DNA of 64,000 nt from Muscardinus avellanarius (Eukaryota; Chordata; Mammalia; Rodentia; Gliridae): NCBI GenBank assembly GCA_963383645.1, contig OY726560.1, positions 24,282,300 to 24,346,299 on the forward strand, given 5' to 3'. Position 1 is the stretch's first letter, and each line of letters opens with the position of its first letter. The notes beneath the pieces are model-generated. The model had not been told where the DNA came from and did not search any database. It saw only the letters and a list, made by a program, of their open reading frames with translations. Shown piece after piece: positions 24,823 to 36,690 of this stretch. Both the position numbers and the translations under genes were made by a program.

Positions 24823-24824
24823 AC
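24599..24824 (+). mobile_element. Dimeric SINE with altered 3' end, (AAAT)n tail and 14-bp TSD
   Basis: Flanked by exact 'aaacctcacactgg' at 24585-24598 and 24825-24838. The middle reads 'gtgctggcttaggtgacc' and the end 'ttccaggaaccccagtgcc', unlike the usual 'cctgggttc' ending. The copies at 50.8 and 61.7 kb share this form. Confidence 0.92.
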
Positions 24825-25337
24825 AAACCTCACACTGGAGACCAGCCCACTCAGTCCTCCCTGCATAAGGAAGGGATGAGAGGGAAAGAGAGAGGGGTGG
24901 AAGGTCTGCAGAGGGGTCTTGTTCTAACTTATCACTCATCTTTCTGCTCAGGGATTGCGAGGCAAAAGGAAAACCATGCCTGGACCTGGCTCACAGAGAC
25001 ATACTTTCTCTAGTTTATTAACCCCAGGAACAAGAAAGAAAAAAATGAGAGCAGCATGTGTTGCCTCCTGGCTGTTAAGATTCAGTAACTCTCTGTGATA
25101 GAAAACCTTAGCCCAATGAATATCCTCATCTTAGACAAATCATATTAAACCTTCCTGCCTCCTTAATACAGAATCTGAGGAATTAAGTGGGCAGAGGTAG
25201 ACCCAATATGAAAGGAGAAGCCTCTAGTTTTCTTCTTAGCCTCTGGTTTTTTGTTAAAAGCAGCCATTCAAGCTCTCAATCTCCATAAGTCAAGCAACCT
25301 CCATTCCTCCTTTATGGCCTATTATGGCCTTTAAGTC

Positions 25338-25339
<2 letters not shown>

Positions 25340-25394
<55 letters not shown>
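25340..25394. repeat. (GT)n microsatellite
   Basis: Long uninterrupted GT run. Confidence 0.97.
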
Positions 25395-25400
<6 letters not shown>

Positions 25401-25540
25401 TTTTAACAACTATGAATTGGGAATGCTTCCATAGATAAAGTATAGGGACCAGGGATGCTGCTAAATATCCTATAATACACAGTATAGCCATCCCAAAGAA
25501 AGAATGAACCAGCCGCAAATAGAAAGGATTATGAATCAGG

Positions 25541-25705
25541 TTTGATAACACCTGTAATCCCAGTGTTTGAGAGGCAGAAGGATTGCAGATTTGAGTCCAG
25601 CCTCAGTAACTTAGTGAGGTTCTGTTTCAAAATAAAGAATAAAAGGGCTGGAGTATAGCTCAGAGGTAGAGCATTCCTGGAATCAATTCTCTGTAGACCA
25701 TAACC
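25541..25705 (+). mobile_element. Dimeric SINE, diverged
   Basis: 'acacctgtaatcccagtgtt' to 'caattctctgtagacc', with right half 'gggctggagtatagctcaga'. The 5' end is eroded. Confidence 0.85.
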
Positions 25706-26379
25706 CCCCCCCAAAAAAAAATAGTGCCAAGAATGAGAAAATCTGGAAGGAGAGAACCTTTACTGAGCATTCACTATTACTACCCAAAGAACCTTAGTTT
25801 TTGCATTTATTATGTCATGTCATTCTGATAGAGACCCCTTGGTGAGAGTAAAAACTGTTTTTTGGATGAGAAATCTGAAGCCCAGGGAAATTGAAAACCA
25901 GTGTTGAGTTAGCAATCTGGAAGGAAGCAGACAGAGTTGGAACCCTGTTTTCTTACTGTCTCATGTTTGTTCCTCCAGCAGTTCCCTGACTCATCCATGC
26001 ACTCTGTCTCCTCTCCTTCACAGCCCCATTGCTAATGGCAGAACCAGGTTTTCTGAAGTTAGGTCTTGGCAGGTCAGCCCATAACTACTTCAGTTTGTTC
26101 AGGTTTCTTTCCCTTAGACAGACTTGTGTAGACAGAGTCAAGCTCAGTGTTCCCTGTGAACCACGCTGCTGCTTGTTCAATGATGGGCAGGATACATCAA
26201 GGAAACACTCTGTTCTTTGCTTTTAAATCCAGCATTTTATTCATTCCATTCTTTTGAATAATTCAGGCTCATCTTTTGAATGCACTTCTAAAATCATAGC
26301 ATTGTTAGCACAGAATTAATGGTCAAAAATATCAGAAAATCTGTGTTAAAAAGGAAAGCATAGGTGGGCTTTAGGATAA

Positions 26380-26770
26380 AATAGATCCAATTATCAGCTA
26401 CTTTATGACTTGGCCCTGCTTCCCTCTCCTGGCTCATGTCCTTCATGTTCTTTAACTCATCTCTGACTTAGCACATTCATTGGCCTCAAGGGTCTTGCTC
26501 AGTTCCTCAGACTCACCAAGCTCCCCAGGGTGTCTTCTCTTGTTCTTGCCTCTAGAGCATAGTGCCTCCTGCAATTCACTTGCCAAGCACCTACTTTGGG
26601 TTCACATGTCAATTCAGATGCTGTGTCCTCAGAGAAACTCTTTGTTGACCTCTCTCAATCTAAACCTGCCTCTCTCCTTTCATCTCACTCACTGGCTGCT
26701 ACTTATCACAGATTCTTGGAGGTGTTTGTTCACACAATGGCCATCTTCCCCACAAAAGAAAAAGAGCCCC
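26380..26770 (+). repeat. L2-like LINE fragment
   Basis: 'gctcagttcctcagactcac', 'catgtcaattcagatgctgt', 'cctcagagaaactctttgt' follow the L2 3' end order. Noncoding remnant. Confidence 0.55.
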
Positions 26771-26814
26771 GTGAAGGCAAAAGCCAGATGTGCTAAATTA
26801 ATTGCTAAAGTTTG

Positions 26815-27212
26815 AACAGGCCCATGAAAACTCATGTTGAGGTCTAATCTCCTTTGTGAGGTATTAAGAGGGTGGAAACTTACCCAACTGTGTTATTCCT
26901 AGGTGGGACCTTTGGGAAGTAATTGAGGTGAAATGAGACCATAAATGTAGGACCTTAGTATAATGGGATTGTAGCCCTATAAAAGATGGATTAGAGACCC
27001 AAGATAAGATGTTCACTCCCTCCCATCATGTGATGCTCTGCTCTACCCTGGGATTCTGCAGAGAGCTTCCACCAGCAAGAAGGACCCCCCCCCATATGTC
27101 CCCACCTGATTTTGAACTTCCCAGCCTTCAGAACCATGAACCAAATAAACGTCTTTCCCTTATAAAATATTCAGTTGGTAAAATTCAGTTACAGCAACAG
27201 AAAATAAAACAT
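26815..27212 (+). mobile_element. MaLR-family LTR
   Basis: 'ctcatgttgaggtctaatct', 'aggtgggacctttgggaagt', 'accagcaagaaggacc', 'cttcagaaccatgaaccaa' and 'ataaacgtctttcccttata' are the successive landmarks of MST/MLT-type LTRs. A solo LTR with no internal viral sequence. Confidence 0.8.
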
Positions 27213-28135
27213 TTACCAATAAATGTTCAGGCCATGTCCAGCATCAAAAAAAAAGTTTTGGAAAAATGAATAAATGAAATTAGTTAAGTTGCTTGATAAT
27301 TTTGAGTCTTGTGTCCTCGAGATACAATAATTGTATTAATTCCAGCCTCTCAAAGTTATTGTTAGAATACAATTGATATACCCAAATAGCCCAGTGCAAT
27401 AGTAGTTAATGCCCTACAAATACTGCTCAAAACCTGAGAATTCTGATCTTAATTTTTCACTTACTTCCCATATGACCTGAAACAAGTCATACCTCTCTGG
27501 ACCTCCTCATTTTCTCACATTATTCTTACATCATGTGAAACCCCTCAAAAGCAATAATTTCAGAATTTTTCCTTTGACTGGGCCTTCTAGGCAGAGTAGT
27601 AAAATATAATTCAGTAGTTTCAGATATATGCAATGTAATTTACATGAAAGATTGAGAGCGGGGATTTCTATCCCATTTAGTGAATGGTGATGTTAATAAA
27701 AATCAGAAGATACTGCCCCGAGTCACAATAAGAATGGTACAGGAGTCAAGTTTTAATGATTTCAGATTTTTTATTGTTGATTCTTCTTAATATTTTTTCT
27801 TTCAGTTTTGAGAAAATTTTGCAACTATCTGTGCCTTCCACTGATACCTGATAAGACTTTCCTGAATTCAACCTTATCCACCCACCCTCAGAGTGCATTA
27901 TTGGTGGAAAGTGAACCTTTTATTGCCTGAGGTTACAAACAAACAACTGTTATTTCAGCCCCAGCAAGGAATCATCTATGCATAGTCGTGTAACTGAACA
28001 CAGCTACTGTTGGGTGTATAACCCAAGTGATTGATGGATCTACCTGCGTTTTCACTTATGGTGGGTGGAGCTAAATAAGGAAGAATGAAATATGCATTGC
28101 ACTGCATCATGGCTTTCTCAGACTTCTTCCATTTG

Positions 28136-28141
28136 TTTATT
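28136..28141 (-). terminator. Candidate SLC30A8 poly(A) signal
   Basis: AATAAA on the minus strand 65 bases after the stop codon. Using it would give a very short 3' UTR, so a more distal site may be preferred. Confidence 0.25.
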
Positions 28142-28205
28142 TCTTATGTTCCAGGAGCAGCATATCGTGGCCTATTAGATACAGGAAGATGGTGGTATCA
28201 CTAAG

Positions 28206-28351
28206 CTAGTCCCGAGGGTCTTCACAGAAAAGGCATTCAGGGTCCTGGTCAGCTGTAGATTCCATCTGAATGGTGAGGGAGTGCACGGTAAAGCTATTGC
28301 TGAGAGCTCTCGTAATCCCTCTTCGAACAGTCTGGCTGTCCTGGCTGTCTG
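28206..28351 (-). CDS. SLC30A8: SLC30A8 exon 8 (final coding exon)
   Basis: Encodes the end of the cytosolic domain, human residues 322-369, and stops with TAG at 28206-28208. The acceptor is 'ttctttatcaacag' followed by CAGACAG. The frame continues from exon 7 by one base, giving T-A-D-S-Q-D-S-Q. H345 and E352 of the C-terminal zinc sites are kept in '[12 protein letters not shown]', and the CxxC pair (361, 364) in '[10 protein letters not shown]' pairs with the N-terminal HCH motif of the partner subunit (established from ZnT8 structures). The site of the human R325W diabetes variant is Q here, and residue 323 is D. The longer open frame to 28481 runs into the intron and is not coding beyond 28351. 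Confidence 0.97.
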
Positions 28352-29062
28352 CTGTTGATAAAGAACCACAGTGAGATTGGCTCTGATTGTGCATGTGGGA
28401 AGTGGTCATGACTTCAGTGACGGGAGCCTTGTCTTGGGAGTTCTGAGGGGGGAAGAAGAAGCCATAGCGTCTCTGCCACATTCACAAAGACAAGGCAGAT
28501 GGACATTCTAGTATGGTCAAGTACCCGTTACTATGGGAACTCTTCCTACACACAGTGAACTCTGGAGTCTGGCGCTCCTAGGAGCTGAGCAAAGGAGGGG
28601 AGATGAGACCCAGAAAGGACCAAGGCAGACCTGTTATTTCTTATGTAGTCCCGCTCACCAGCCCCCAGGGATCTCTGGGTTGCAGCCCTTGGATTTAATT
28701 AGAATTTATATCAAGCCAAGTGACAGGAAGCAGGCAGCATTTAGAGCTCCCTGCAGACCTTTCTGGGAGCAGCAACCCTCACAGTCATCTTTTTTTCCTG
28801 TCCCAAATGATATCAGGAGTCTGTGAAGTCCCCTGCATAGTAACCTGGTTGTTTACTATATTCTTCTATTTGCAGTGAAATATCAGTGTGGAGATGGCTG
28901 TAATTCCCTGAGGCCAGTTCTGAGCCCTTCAGAGAAGATGAGGATGTCTGAGAAAGTACAGTCTTCAAATGACTGTCCCCTGCCTCTAGTAACTTCCTGA
29001 GTCATTTTTTTCTTTCCTTTTTTTATTCATTCTTTCTTCCTTCCTCTCTCTCTCTTTCTCTC

Positions 29063-29063
<1 letters not shown>

Positions 29064-29098
<35 letters not shown>
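29064..29098. repeat. (GATT)n microsatellite
   Basis: About eight tandem GATT units. Confidence 0.95.
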
Positions 29099-29382
29099 TT
29101 AGCAGTCCCACCTGTCATTTTTGGCTTGGGCTCTCTCCTGAAGCAATGAAACATTCCCACTTCTTCTTTCTCCCACCCTAGGACATATTAGGAACAAAAT
29201 GGTCTTCTCTTTGAAAAGTAGATATTAGTAAAGACCCAGTAGACTCATGTGGTCACAGAATGTCTAATCAGCCAGCAAAGGACCTACCATGATGCCTACA
29301 AGCACATCTTAGTCCACTGGGGCGGGGCTGTGTCTCTTTCCTCTTACTATGTTAGGCAAAACATTTCTTTGTATGTGTATGT

Positions 29383-29584
29383 GGTACTGGGGATGGAACC
29401 CAGGGGCGTTCTACCTCCAAGAGATACCTCCAGCCCTATTTTTTTATTCTTAATCTTAAAACAAAGTCTTACTGAGTTGCAAAGGGCCTCACTAAGTAGC
29501 TGAGGCTGGCTTCGAATCTGCCCAATCCTTCTGTCTCAGCCTCCCAAATGCTGGGATTACAAGCGTGCACCACCATGCCTAGCC
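29383..29584 (-). mobile_element. Dimeric SINE
   Basis: Reverse copy from 'actggggatggaacccag' to 'ccaccatgcctagcc'. Confidence 0.92.
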
Positions 29585-29619
29585 AAGGCAAAACATTTTA
29601 TACAGAGAAGATATTCAAC

Positions 29620-29806
29620 CAAGATTCAGCATTTGGGAGCCTGAGACAGAGGATCACGGTTCACAGACAGCCTCAGCAACTTACTGAGGCCCTTTGCAAC
29701 TCAGTGAGACCCTGTTTCAAAATAAAGAATAAAAAAATAGGGCTGGATGTAAAAATAGGGCTGGATGTATAGCTTGGAGGTAGAATGCCCTGGTACTGCA
29801 CACACA
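29620..29806 (+). mobile_element. 5'-truncated dimeric SINE with an internal small duplication
   Basis: 'catttgggagcctgagaca' to 'ctggtactgcac'. The segment 'aaaatagggctggatgt' occurs twice in tandem at the junction of the two halves. Confidence 0.9.
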
Positions 29807-30143
29807 AAAAAAAGATTCAGTGTTTATTTCATTCCTATATTTTTACTGGCAGAGCATCAAACCAAACAGATGAAGTTGAATTTCTGCAGTCCAGTGCCTT
29901 GATATGAAAGAGGCAGTTGGCTTTCTGCTCTGTTCTGCAGTCAGCTGCAAGGATGTCATAGGTATCATTGTTGCTATGACAACAACACTAAGTAGGTTGG
30001 TTTTCAAAGGCTCTTAGTAATGCAAAATACTCTACTGTTGTTTTGATAGTCAACACACACTATAGAAGAAAAAGAGATAAATTAGTGAATTTTCAGTACA
30101 AGGACTGAATCTTGTCCAGGGAGTTTGTAAAAATCTCACTAAC

Positions 30144-30278
30144 CTGTGGTAACATGAGCTGAGAGGATCACTTGATTCATCGTTAAAGACCAGATGTGCA
30201 GACTATGCACAGATACCACTCCATCGACCGCTAAGATGAGCTCTTTCACACGGTTGTAATTCAGCCCCTTTGGTACAC
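30144..30278 (-). CDS. SLC30A8: SLC30A8 exon 7
   Basis: Codes for 45 residues of the cytosolic C-terminal domain, human 277-321, starting after the split glycine codon. The acceptor 'gctttcatcag' precedes GTGTACC; the donor is G|gttagtg. The sequence [20 protein letters not shown] and then [19 protein letters not shown] is the ferredoxin-like fold segment shared by CDF transporters. H301, H304 and H318 (human numbering) are kept, so the C-terminal zinc-binding surface appears intact. Compared with human the changes are conservative: G for S, N for S, and T for A at 320. Confidence 0.97.
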
Positions 30279-30601
30279 CTGATGAAAGCAAGTGGGGATC
30301 TGTTACTCAACTAAATATGGCACATAGACAGCTACCTAGGGTGTGAAATCCTCACCAAAGTATCAACTCATCCTCCTCTGTGCTACCTCCTTCAAATGTT
30401 CACAAATCAGACAATTTCAAAGGGTTTATCATCAATCAAAGGCTCCCAATGAAACACTTGCAGAATTTACCATGCAATAACTAATAACAGTAATCACCCT
30501 TTATATCTTATTAAACTAATTGTGTCTTTCCTAATGGCCTGCATGTATCCTGGAAAGCAAAATGAAACAATAAGAGATTTGGTATTCAATAAATCCTGAG
30601 T

Positions 30602-32360
30602 TTCATGCAATCCCACGTATTGATTTGCCTTTTAGTTTCTTGTACCTTTGGGGTCTTGTTGAGAAAGTTTTTACCGGTGACTATATGTTGCAGTGTTGGA
30701 CCTATGCCCTTTTCAAGGAGCCTCAAGGCCTCTGGTTTAATTTCCAAGCCTTTAATCCATCTTGAATTGACTCTTATGCCGGGTGAGAAAGTAGAATTTA
30801 TTTCCATTTGTCTGCATATGGTTAACCAGTTTTGCCAACACCATTTGTTGAACAGACTATATGTTTAGTCTCCTTTGTCAAAAATCAATTGACTGTGTGT
30901 GGATTTGTTTCTGGGTCTTCTATTCTGCTCCATTGGTCTATGTATCTGTTTTTCTGCCGGTACCATGCTATTTTTATTACGATGGCTTTGTAGTATAGTT
31001 TAAAGTCAGGTATTGCCGGGAATGGTGGTGCATGCTTGTAATCCCCGTGCTTGGGAGGCTGAGACAGGAGGATTGTACAGGTTTGAAGCCAGTCTCAGCT
31101 GCTTAGTGAGGCTCTCAGCAATTTAGTGAGAACCTGTTTCCAAATAAAGTATAAAATAGGTCTGGGAGTATAGCCCGGAGGTAGAAAAGCTCCTGGGTTC
31201 TACCTCCAGTACCACAAAAAGTCAGGTATTGTGATTCCTCCTGCATGGATTTTGTTGCTGAGAACTACTTTGACTATGTGGGTGGGATTGTATGAAACTG
31301 AAGAGCTTCTGTACAGCAAAGAAAACTGTCAAGAACTTCAATCGAGAACCAACAGAATGGGAGAAGATTTTTGCAACCTACTCCACTGATAGAGGACTAA
31401 TATCTAGACTATACAGAGAACTCAAGAAACTCAGCACTAAGAAAACAAATAACCCAATAAAAAATGGGGAAGTGAATTAAATAGATACTTCACAAAAGAA
31501 GAAATTCAAATTGCCAATAAATGCATGAAAAAATGCTCAACATCATTGGCAGTCAGAGAGATGCAAATCAAAACTACCCTGAGATTTCACCTAACTCCAA
31601 CTAGAATGGCAATCATTAAAAACACAAACAACAACAAATGCTAGCAAGGATGTGGAGAAGTGGGAACTCTAAGACATTGTTGGTGGGATTGCAAATTAGT
31701 ATGAACACTTTGGAAAACAGTATGGAGAATCCTCAGAAGAATGGGAACAAACGTACCATTTGACTCAGCAATACCACTTCTGAGTATCTACCCAAAAGAA
31801 AGGAAACTAAACTACCAAACTACTGCATGCATATCTATGTTCATAGCTGCACAATTCACCATTGCCAAACTATGAAACCAGCCAAGATGTCCATCAATGG
31901 ATGAATGGAATACAAAACTCTGCAATATGTACACAATGGAATTTTACTCAGCCATAAAGAAAAAACACAATTACATCATTTAAAGAGAAATGGATGGAAC
32001 TGGACAACATTATGCTGTGAGATTAGTCAGTCACAAAAAATAAGAAATCAGATGCTTTTCCTAATATAAGAAAACTAAGGAGAAATGGGTAACAGGAGGA
32101 ACTCTAGATGAAGAAGGAGATCCTATAGAGGAGCAAATACAGTGACCTGAGGGGACGGGAGGGGGGAAAGGGAAACTCTCTAAAGCACATAATGTACTTA
32201 AACATATCAAACTCAGTCACTAAGTCAAGCATGGGAAGAAGGGATAGGAAGGGAATGGGGTGGGGATTGGGTAAGTACTAATTGGGTAATGTGTGCATGT
32301 ATGTCTACACAAGTCTTTTATCCCATTAAGATGTATGACTACAATGCACCAATAAAAATA
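30602..32360 (+). mobile_element. Twin-primed (5'-inverted) L1 with 14-bp TSD
   Basis: Exact 'aataaatcctgagt' flanks it at 30588-30601 and 32361-32374. The left part (30602 to about 31282) is L1 ORF2 in reverse orientation. The right part (about 31285 to 32360) is the following ORF2 segment and the 3' UTR in forward orientation, with '[10 protein letters not shown]' and '[10 protein letters not shown]' visible. Both junctions carry the same short 'gggattg.atgaaact', where inverted and forward parts overlap. This is the classic twin-priming product (established mechanism). All frames are broken and it is noncoding. A SINE is nested at 31016-31217. Confidence 0.95.
31016..31217 (+). mobile_element. 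Dimeric SINE nested in the L1, 14-bp TSD
   Basis: 'aaagtcaggtattg' is repeated at 31002-31015 and 31218-31231, both inside L1 sequence. The right half is 'ggtctgggagtatagcccgg'. So this SINE inserted after the L1. Confidence 0.95.
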
Positions 32361-32711
32361 AATAAATCCTGAGTGAGCATTCTGACTGCAACTATTGTGA
32401 ACTTGCATAAATTGTGAAACTTTTCTGATCCTCAGCATGGCTGTCATAAACTTGAGATGATAAGAACAATTTATAGATCACAGAATTCTTTGAAGGGTAA
32501 TTAGGAAAATATCTTCTCTTTGTACCTTGTAATACTATACAAATGTTACCTAACAGATAACTTAATGAACTTTTAGTAGGGTGTCTTAATATTGTAATAC
32601 CATCTTAATATTTAGATTAAAAATTTTCCATTATTTTGGCTATATTAGTTAGCAGTTAGTGTCTGGGTCACAGAATAAATAGTTTGACAATAATCCTCGT
32701 TTCTTTCTTTT

Positions 32712-32924
32712 TTTGTTTTTTGGCAGTTCTAAGGATGAAACCCAGGGGCATTCTACCTCTGAGCTATACCCCCAGCCCTATTTTTTATATTCTTTACTTT
32801 AAAACAGGGTCTCCCTGAGTTACAAAGGGCCTCACTAAGTAGCTGAGGCTGTATGCAAACCGTGACCCTCCTGTCTCAGCCTCCCAAATGCTGGGATTAC
32901 AAGTGTGTGCCACCATGCCTGACT
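32712..32924 (-). mobile_element. Dimeric SINE
   Basis: Reverse copy from 'ttttggcagttctaagga' to 'gtgccaccatgcctga'. Confidence 0.92.
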
Positions 32925-33439
32925 TTATAACCCTTGTTTCTAAAGGAACAGTTTGGAACCCAAAAAGAGGTGGGGATCCTGATATCCAATCAGTTGTTAT
33001 TTTAAGCTAAAATAATTGGGTGTTTCTAGCCAGAAGAGAAGGGTAAGGAAACTACAATCTCTTTTTTTAAGTGTTGCATATAGAAGATGAGAGGACATGG
33101 AAGTCTCAGGATAGTCACTCTGGTAACTTCAGAGAGACAAGCAAAGACAATGTTTGATTACAATAGTAAAACAAAAATTAATTCAATAATTTTTTTTTCA
33201 AAAATCAACTAACATGACATTGGTAAAGCCATTTGGTGAGACAGGCATATTCTTGTCAACTAAAGGTCCTCCAAAGAGGATTAGTAAAATAGGTTTCCAA
33301 AAACAACTCCTTTGTTGTTTCTACTTTAGTTAAATATAATGCACAGCGCACACAGCTGGGATGTTTCAAGTAAAGATACTTTGGCTCCCTTCCATACCTC
33401 CTGAAGGACATTTCCATGGATGAGGCTCTAAAACCTACA

Positions 33440-33790
33440 GATCTTTGAGTAGTTCTCAATCATGGATGTACATTAGGGTTGCTGGGGAAATTTTAGTACT
33501 CCTAATGACAAAGTTACACCCCGAGCCAATTAAATCACAATCTTTGGGGATCGGAGCCAGCATGAGTGCTCAGTGGAGGAGTCTCTCATGCAACTAAAGC
33601 TGAGATGCACTGCACCAACATCTATTAGTCCTTGGGCAGCGCTACATTGCTTGTTCTCAAGCCTGGCTATATGTTAAAAAATACCAAAGTCGCCCCAACA
33701 CCAGGCAATTAGATCCACATTTCTGGATATCTCAGCGATACTTCCCAGGTGATTATGATGAACATTTAGAGTTAAGATTCACCCATTTAA
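33440..33790. repeat. hAT (MER5-like) DNA transposon relics
   Basis: 'gttctcaatcatggatgtac', 'gccaattaaatcacaatct', then a related second segment with 'ttctcaagcctggctatat' and 'aattagatccacatttctgg'. These fit MER5/Charlie remnants by eye. Confidence 0.5.
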
Positions 33791-34040
33791 AGTAATAGAA
33801 AATCCTTAGCCTTCCTTTTTTAGTATTTTAGAATCTTTCTCTTATGGGATTGCCTCCCGAGATGTAACTAAAAATGTTATCCAGTTTGGGTTCAATTTAG
33901 TTCCATTTTCTATTATTTCATGGAAGAAACAAAGAGCTAATCAATATAGTCTTCTACTCTACCAGCAGCAAAGGCTTAAGGGAATAGAAGCATTTTTTTA
34001 ATTGGTTAAGCACAGAACATATGAAAACTCATGAACAAAC

Positions 34041-34041
34041 T

Positions 34042-34080
<39 letters not shown>

Positions 34081-34105
34081 GCAACAACAAAAATAACAAC
34101 AAATA
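34041..34105. repeat. (AAT)n/(AAC)n microsatellite
   Basis: AAT run followed by AAC-type triplets. Confidence 0.95.
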
Positions 34106-34305
34106 TTTATTGAGAACCTACCATGTGTAAAATTTGTGCCAAACACTTTATTTAGAACAATTATTTCATTTAATCATCCTGGGAACTTTATGGTCTAGTT
34201 CTAAGTTTTACAGTTTCTATTAACTGAAGGAAAGGAAATGAGTTAGAAACATTGCAAAGGCCATATAAGTGACAGAGCCAGGATGTCAGATTCTAACACC
34301 TATAC
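34106..34305 (+). repeat. MIR fragment
   Basis: 'tattgagaacctaccatgtg', 'tttaatcatcctgggaact', 'agtgacagagccaggatgtc' follow the MIR order. Confidence 0.75.
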
Positions 34306-34974
34306 TCTGAGCAAAGTGTTATATAAATGTAAGGGTTTAGGTGCTGTAATAAAAACAGTGACTATTAGAACTAGTGTGTGTTCCCTTTGGGGACTTTCAG
34401 GTGATTCTTTGAAGACCTGCTGTCATTCATTTAGGACACTGAAATTAAGTCACCATTCCACCACCTTTTCCTCTCTCTCCCCATTCACTTTTTTGCTTTT
34501 ATGGAAAAGAAAGACCACCATTACTCACTACTTATTTTACACTAACAAATAAGTTTGACAAGCAAGAAGCAAGTCCTCCAGTTATGTCAATGTTCTGTCA
34601 CAGCCTAGAAACCTTTATTCTGAGACTCCAGAAAAATAGGTTTGGATAAATATTCAAATTGATGTTAAAATAAATCATTTCCCAGGCTCATAAATACATA
34701 AAGAAGAACATTCAGCATTGCCCAGAATTAAATGCATATGAAATCAATAAGGTATAATTTCACCTAACAAACAAGAAAAAGATTGTCAATCTGATTTACT
34801 CCCAAAGGTGATAAGAATGTGGAGAAATGAGCATTCTCATGTACTGTTGGTTGGAAAGTAATTAAAATAATATCTTGGGTAGAAATGGCAATATCTATCA
34901 AATTTTAAAATGCATGTAACTTTTGAAACATAAATATTACTCCTAGAAATTATTTCATTTAAAATGTACATGTA

Positions 34975-35128
34975 CCCGGGCGTGGTAGCGCATGCTTGTA
35001 ATACCAGCGCCTGGGAGGCGGAGACAGGAGGATCGTGCAGGTTCAAAGCCAGTCTTGCTGGCTTAAGAGAAACCTGTTTCCAAATAGAAATATAAAATAG
35101 GTCTGGGAGTGTAGCCCAGAGATAGAAG
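34975..35128 (+). mobile_element. Dimeric SINE, altered-3'-end subtype, 3'-truncated
   Basis: 'ccgggcgtggtagcgca' to 'tagcccagagatagaagg', with the middle 'cttgctggcttaagaga' of the subtype at 24.6 and 61.7 kb. Imperfect flanks 'aaaatgtacatgtac' and 'aaaatgtatatgtac' look like a target-site duplication. Confidence 0.85.
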
Positions 35129-36029
35129 GGTACAAGAATGGTACATTCAACTAAAAATGTATATGTACAAGAATGGTAATCACATTATTTTTTGTTAAGT
35201 CTACTGTAAAAGACAGCGCATACACACAGTAGAGTAATTGCTATCATAAAAAATGGGATATATTTAATTACATGGTTATACCAAAGACCTCCAACTAAAA
35301 AATAAGCAAAAATAAAACAAAATACATATTTTATTTTCATTTCATATTTTATGTCATTTTTAAATTTTTCTAACTGTAATAATTCATACCAAACCAATTT
35401 AAAAACCTAATTCATAACTTGTTTTCCAGTAAAGAGTTATGTGTAGGTTTCAAAAATTAGCTAAAATGGCCCAGACTCTGCAATTTTCCTTGAATAAATT
35501 AAAAGGGATAATTACCAAGGAAGATCTATACTGAGCCAGTTAAAGCAGAATGTAGTCATCTTAAATTGTATGCCAATTTGCTTCATATCCCTTAAAGTTG
35601 ATAATTTTTATAATAGTAACGGCTATGGCAACTCAGCTCTTAGTTCTCAGGAAAGAAAATGTGTGTGTGTGTGTGACTTGCCAGCATTCTCATGCTCACA
35701 GCCAGAAAGTTCATTTGCTCCTGAGTTTGAAAAATGCGTAGTGGATGTTTGACTCCATTACCCATTTTACTGCCATCCATACTACCATCTGCCAATAATA
35801 TCAGTGTCCACAAGACTAGAATCCTTAAGTTTAGACTTAGTAGTGTTACTGAAGGCAGCTGTATTCTGAGACTGTATCTACCACATATTAAAATGGAATG
35901 GGCAAAAAGTTCAGCCAATATGTATTTATTTTCAATCATCTAGATATTTGATGATACAAATCTGTAGTTCTCACTGAATTTTCGAGGTGGTATTCCCAGT
36001 GTTGTATTGTAAGAATCTCTTAAATGTTA

Positions 36030-36215
36030 TGATAAGGTTAGTCCAGTCGTTCTCAAAGTGTGGTGTGGTGCTTGGACCAGCAACATAGACATCTATCTTG
36101 TCAGAATTCAAATTCTTGCTCTTACAAACCCTCCTTCCTCACAGAACTACTGACTCAAGAACTGTAGGGCGAGGCCCAGCAATCTGTATTTTAATAAGCC
36201 CTCCAAGTGATTTTT
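36030..36215 (+). repeat. hAT (MER5A-like) DNA transposon relic
   Basis: 'gttctcaaagtgtggtgtgg', 'gcttggaccagcaacat', 'cccagcaatctgtatttta', 'ataagccctccaagtgat' are landmarks of MER5A. Confidence 0.75.
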
Positions 36216-36409
36216 TTACTTAAAAAGTTTGATAACTTCTGGCTTAGGATAACAAGTATTTAACTCCATAGTATCTGCTTTTCCAGTATGCAGAAGAGAA
36301 AAAATGACATCAGTTGTGCTCATTGCACATGGTCAATATGATGATGATAAATCATCGTGTCAATATTACTTGTAAATGTAAGCACTTTATGCCTGAAATA
36401 CACTTTAAT

Positions 36410-36690
36410 ATAGGCTAAGCATTCATAATCCCTAAAATCTGAAATTTGATATGCCCCCCAAATCCACAACTTTTTGAACCAACATGATTCCACAAGTGGG
36501 AAATTCCATACCTGACCTGATGTAATGTGTCAGTCAAAATGCAGGCTCATACAAAAGGTCATATAAAATTGCTTCAGGTTATATGTACAAATGTATGCAA
36601 AACGTAAATGAGCTTTGTGTTTAAAGTTGGGCCCCATCCACAAGATATCTCATTATGTATATGTAAATATTCCAAAATTTTAAAATATAT
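36410..36690. repeat. Possible old DNA transposon remnant
   Basis: 'aatccctaaaatctgaaatt', 'tccacaactttttgaacc', 'ccaaaattttaaaatatatg' recall Tc/mariner-type relics. Family uncertain. Confidence 0.35.

Larger units (their letters stand above)
24477..28205 (-). other. 3' flank and possible 3' UTR of SLC30A8
   Basis: Sequence downstream of the SLC30A8 stop on the minus strand. The real mRNA end cannot be set. AATAAA (minus strand) occurs at 28136-28141, 27919-27924 and 27770-27775. The stretch also holds two SINEs, an L2, a MaLR LTR and a (GT)n run, listed separately. No other gene was seen. Confidence 0.5.
28352..30143 (-). other. SLC30A8: SLC30A8 intron 7
   Basis: Donor GTTAGT at 30143, acceptor AG at 28352-28353. 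Holds two SINEs and a (GATT)n run at 29064-29098. The part from 28480 to 29030 is repeat-poor. Confidence 0.95.

Noticed and set aside
31292..31480. Open frame resembling reverse transcriptase C-terminal sequence
   Set aside because: It is L1 ORF2 remnant in a twin-primed copy, truncated and non-functional, not a host gene.
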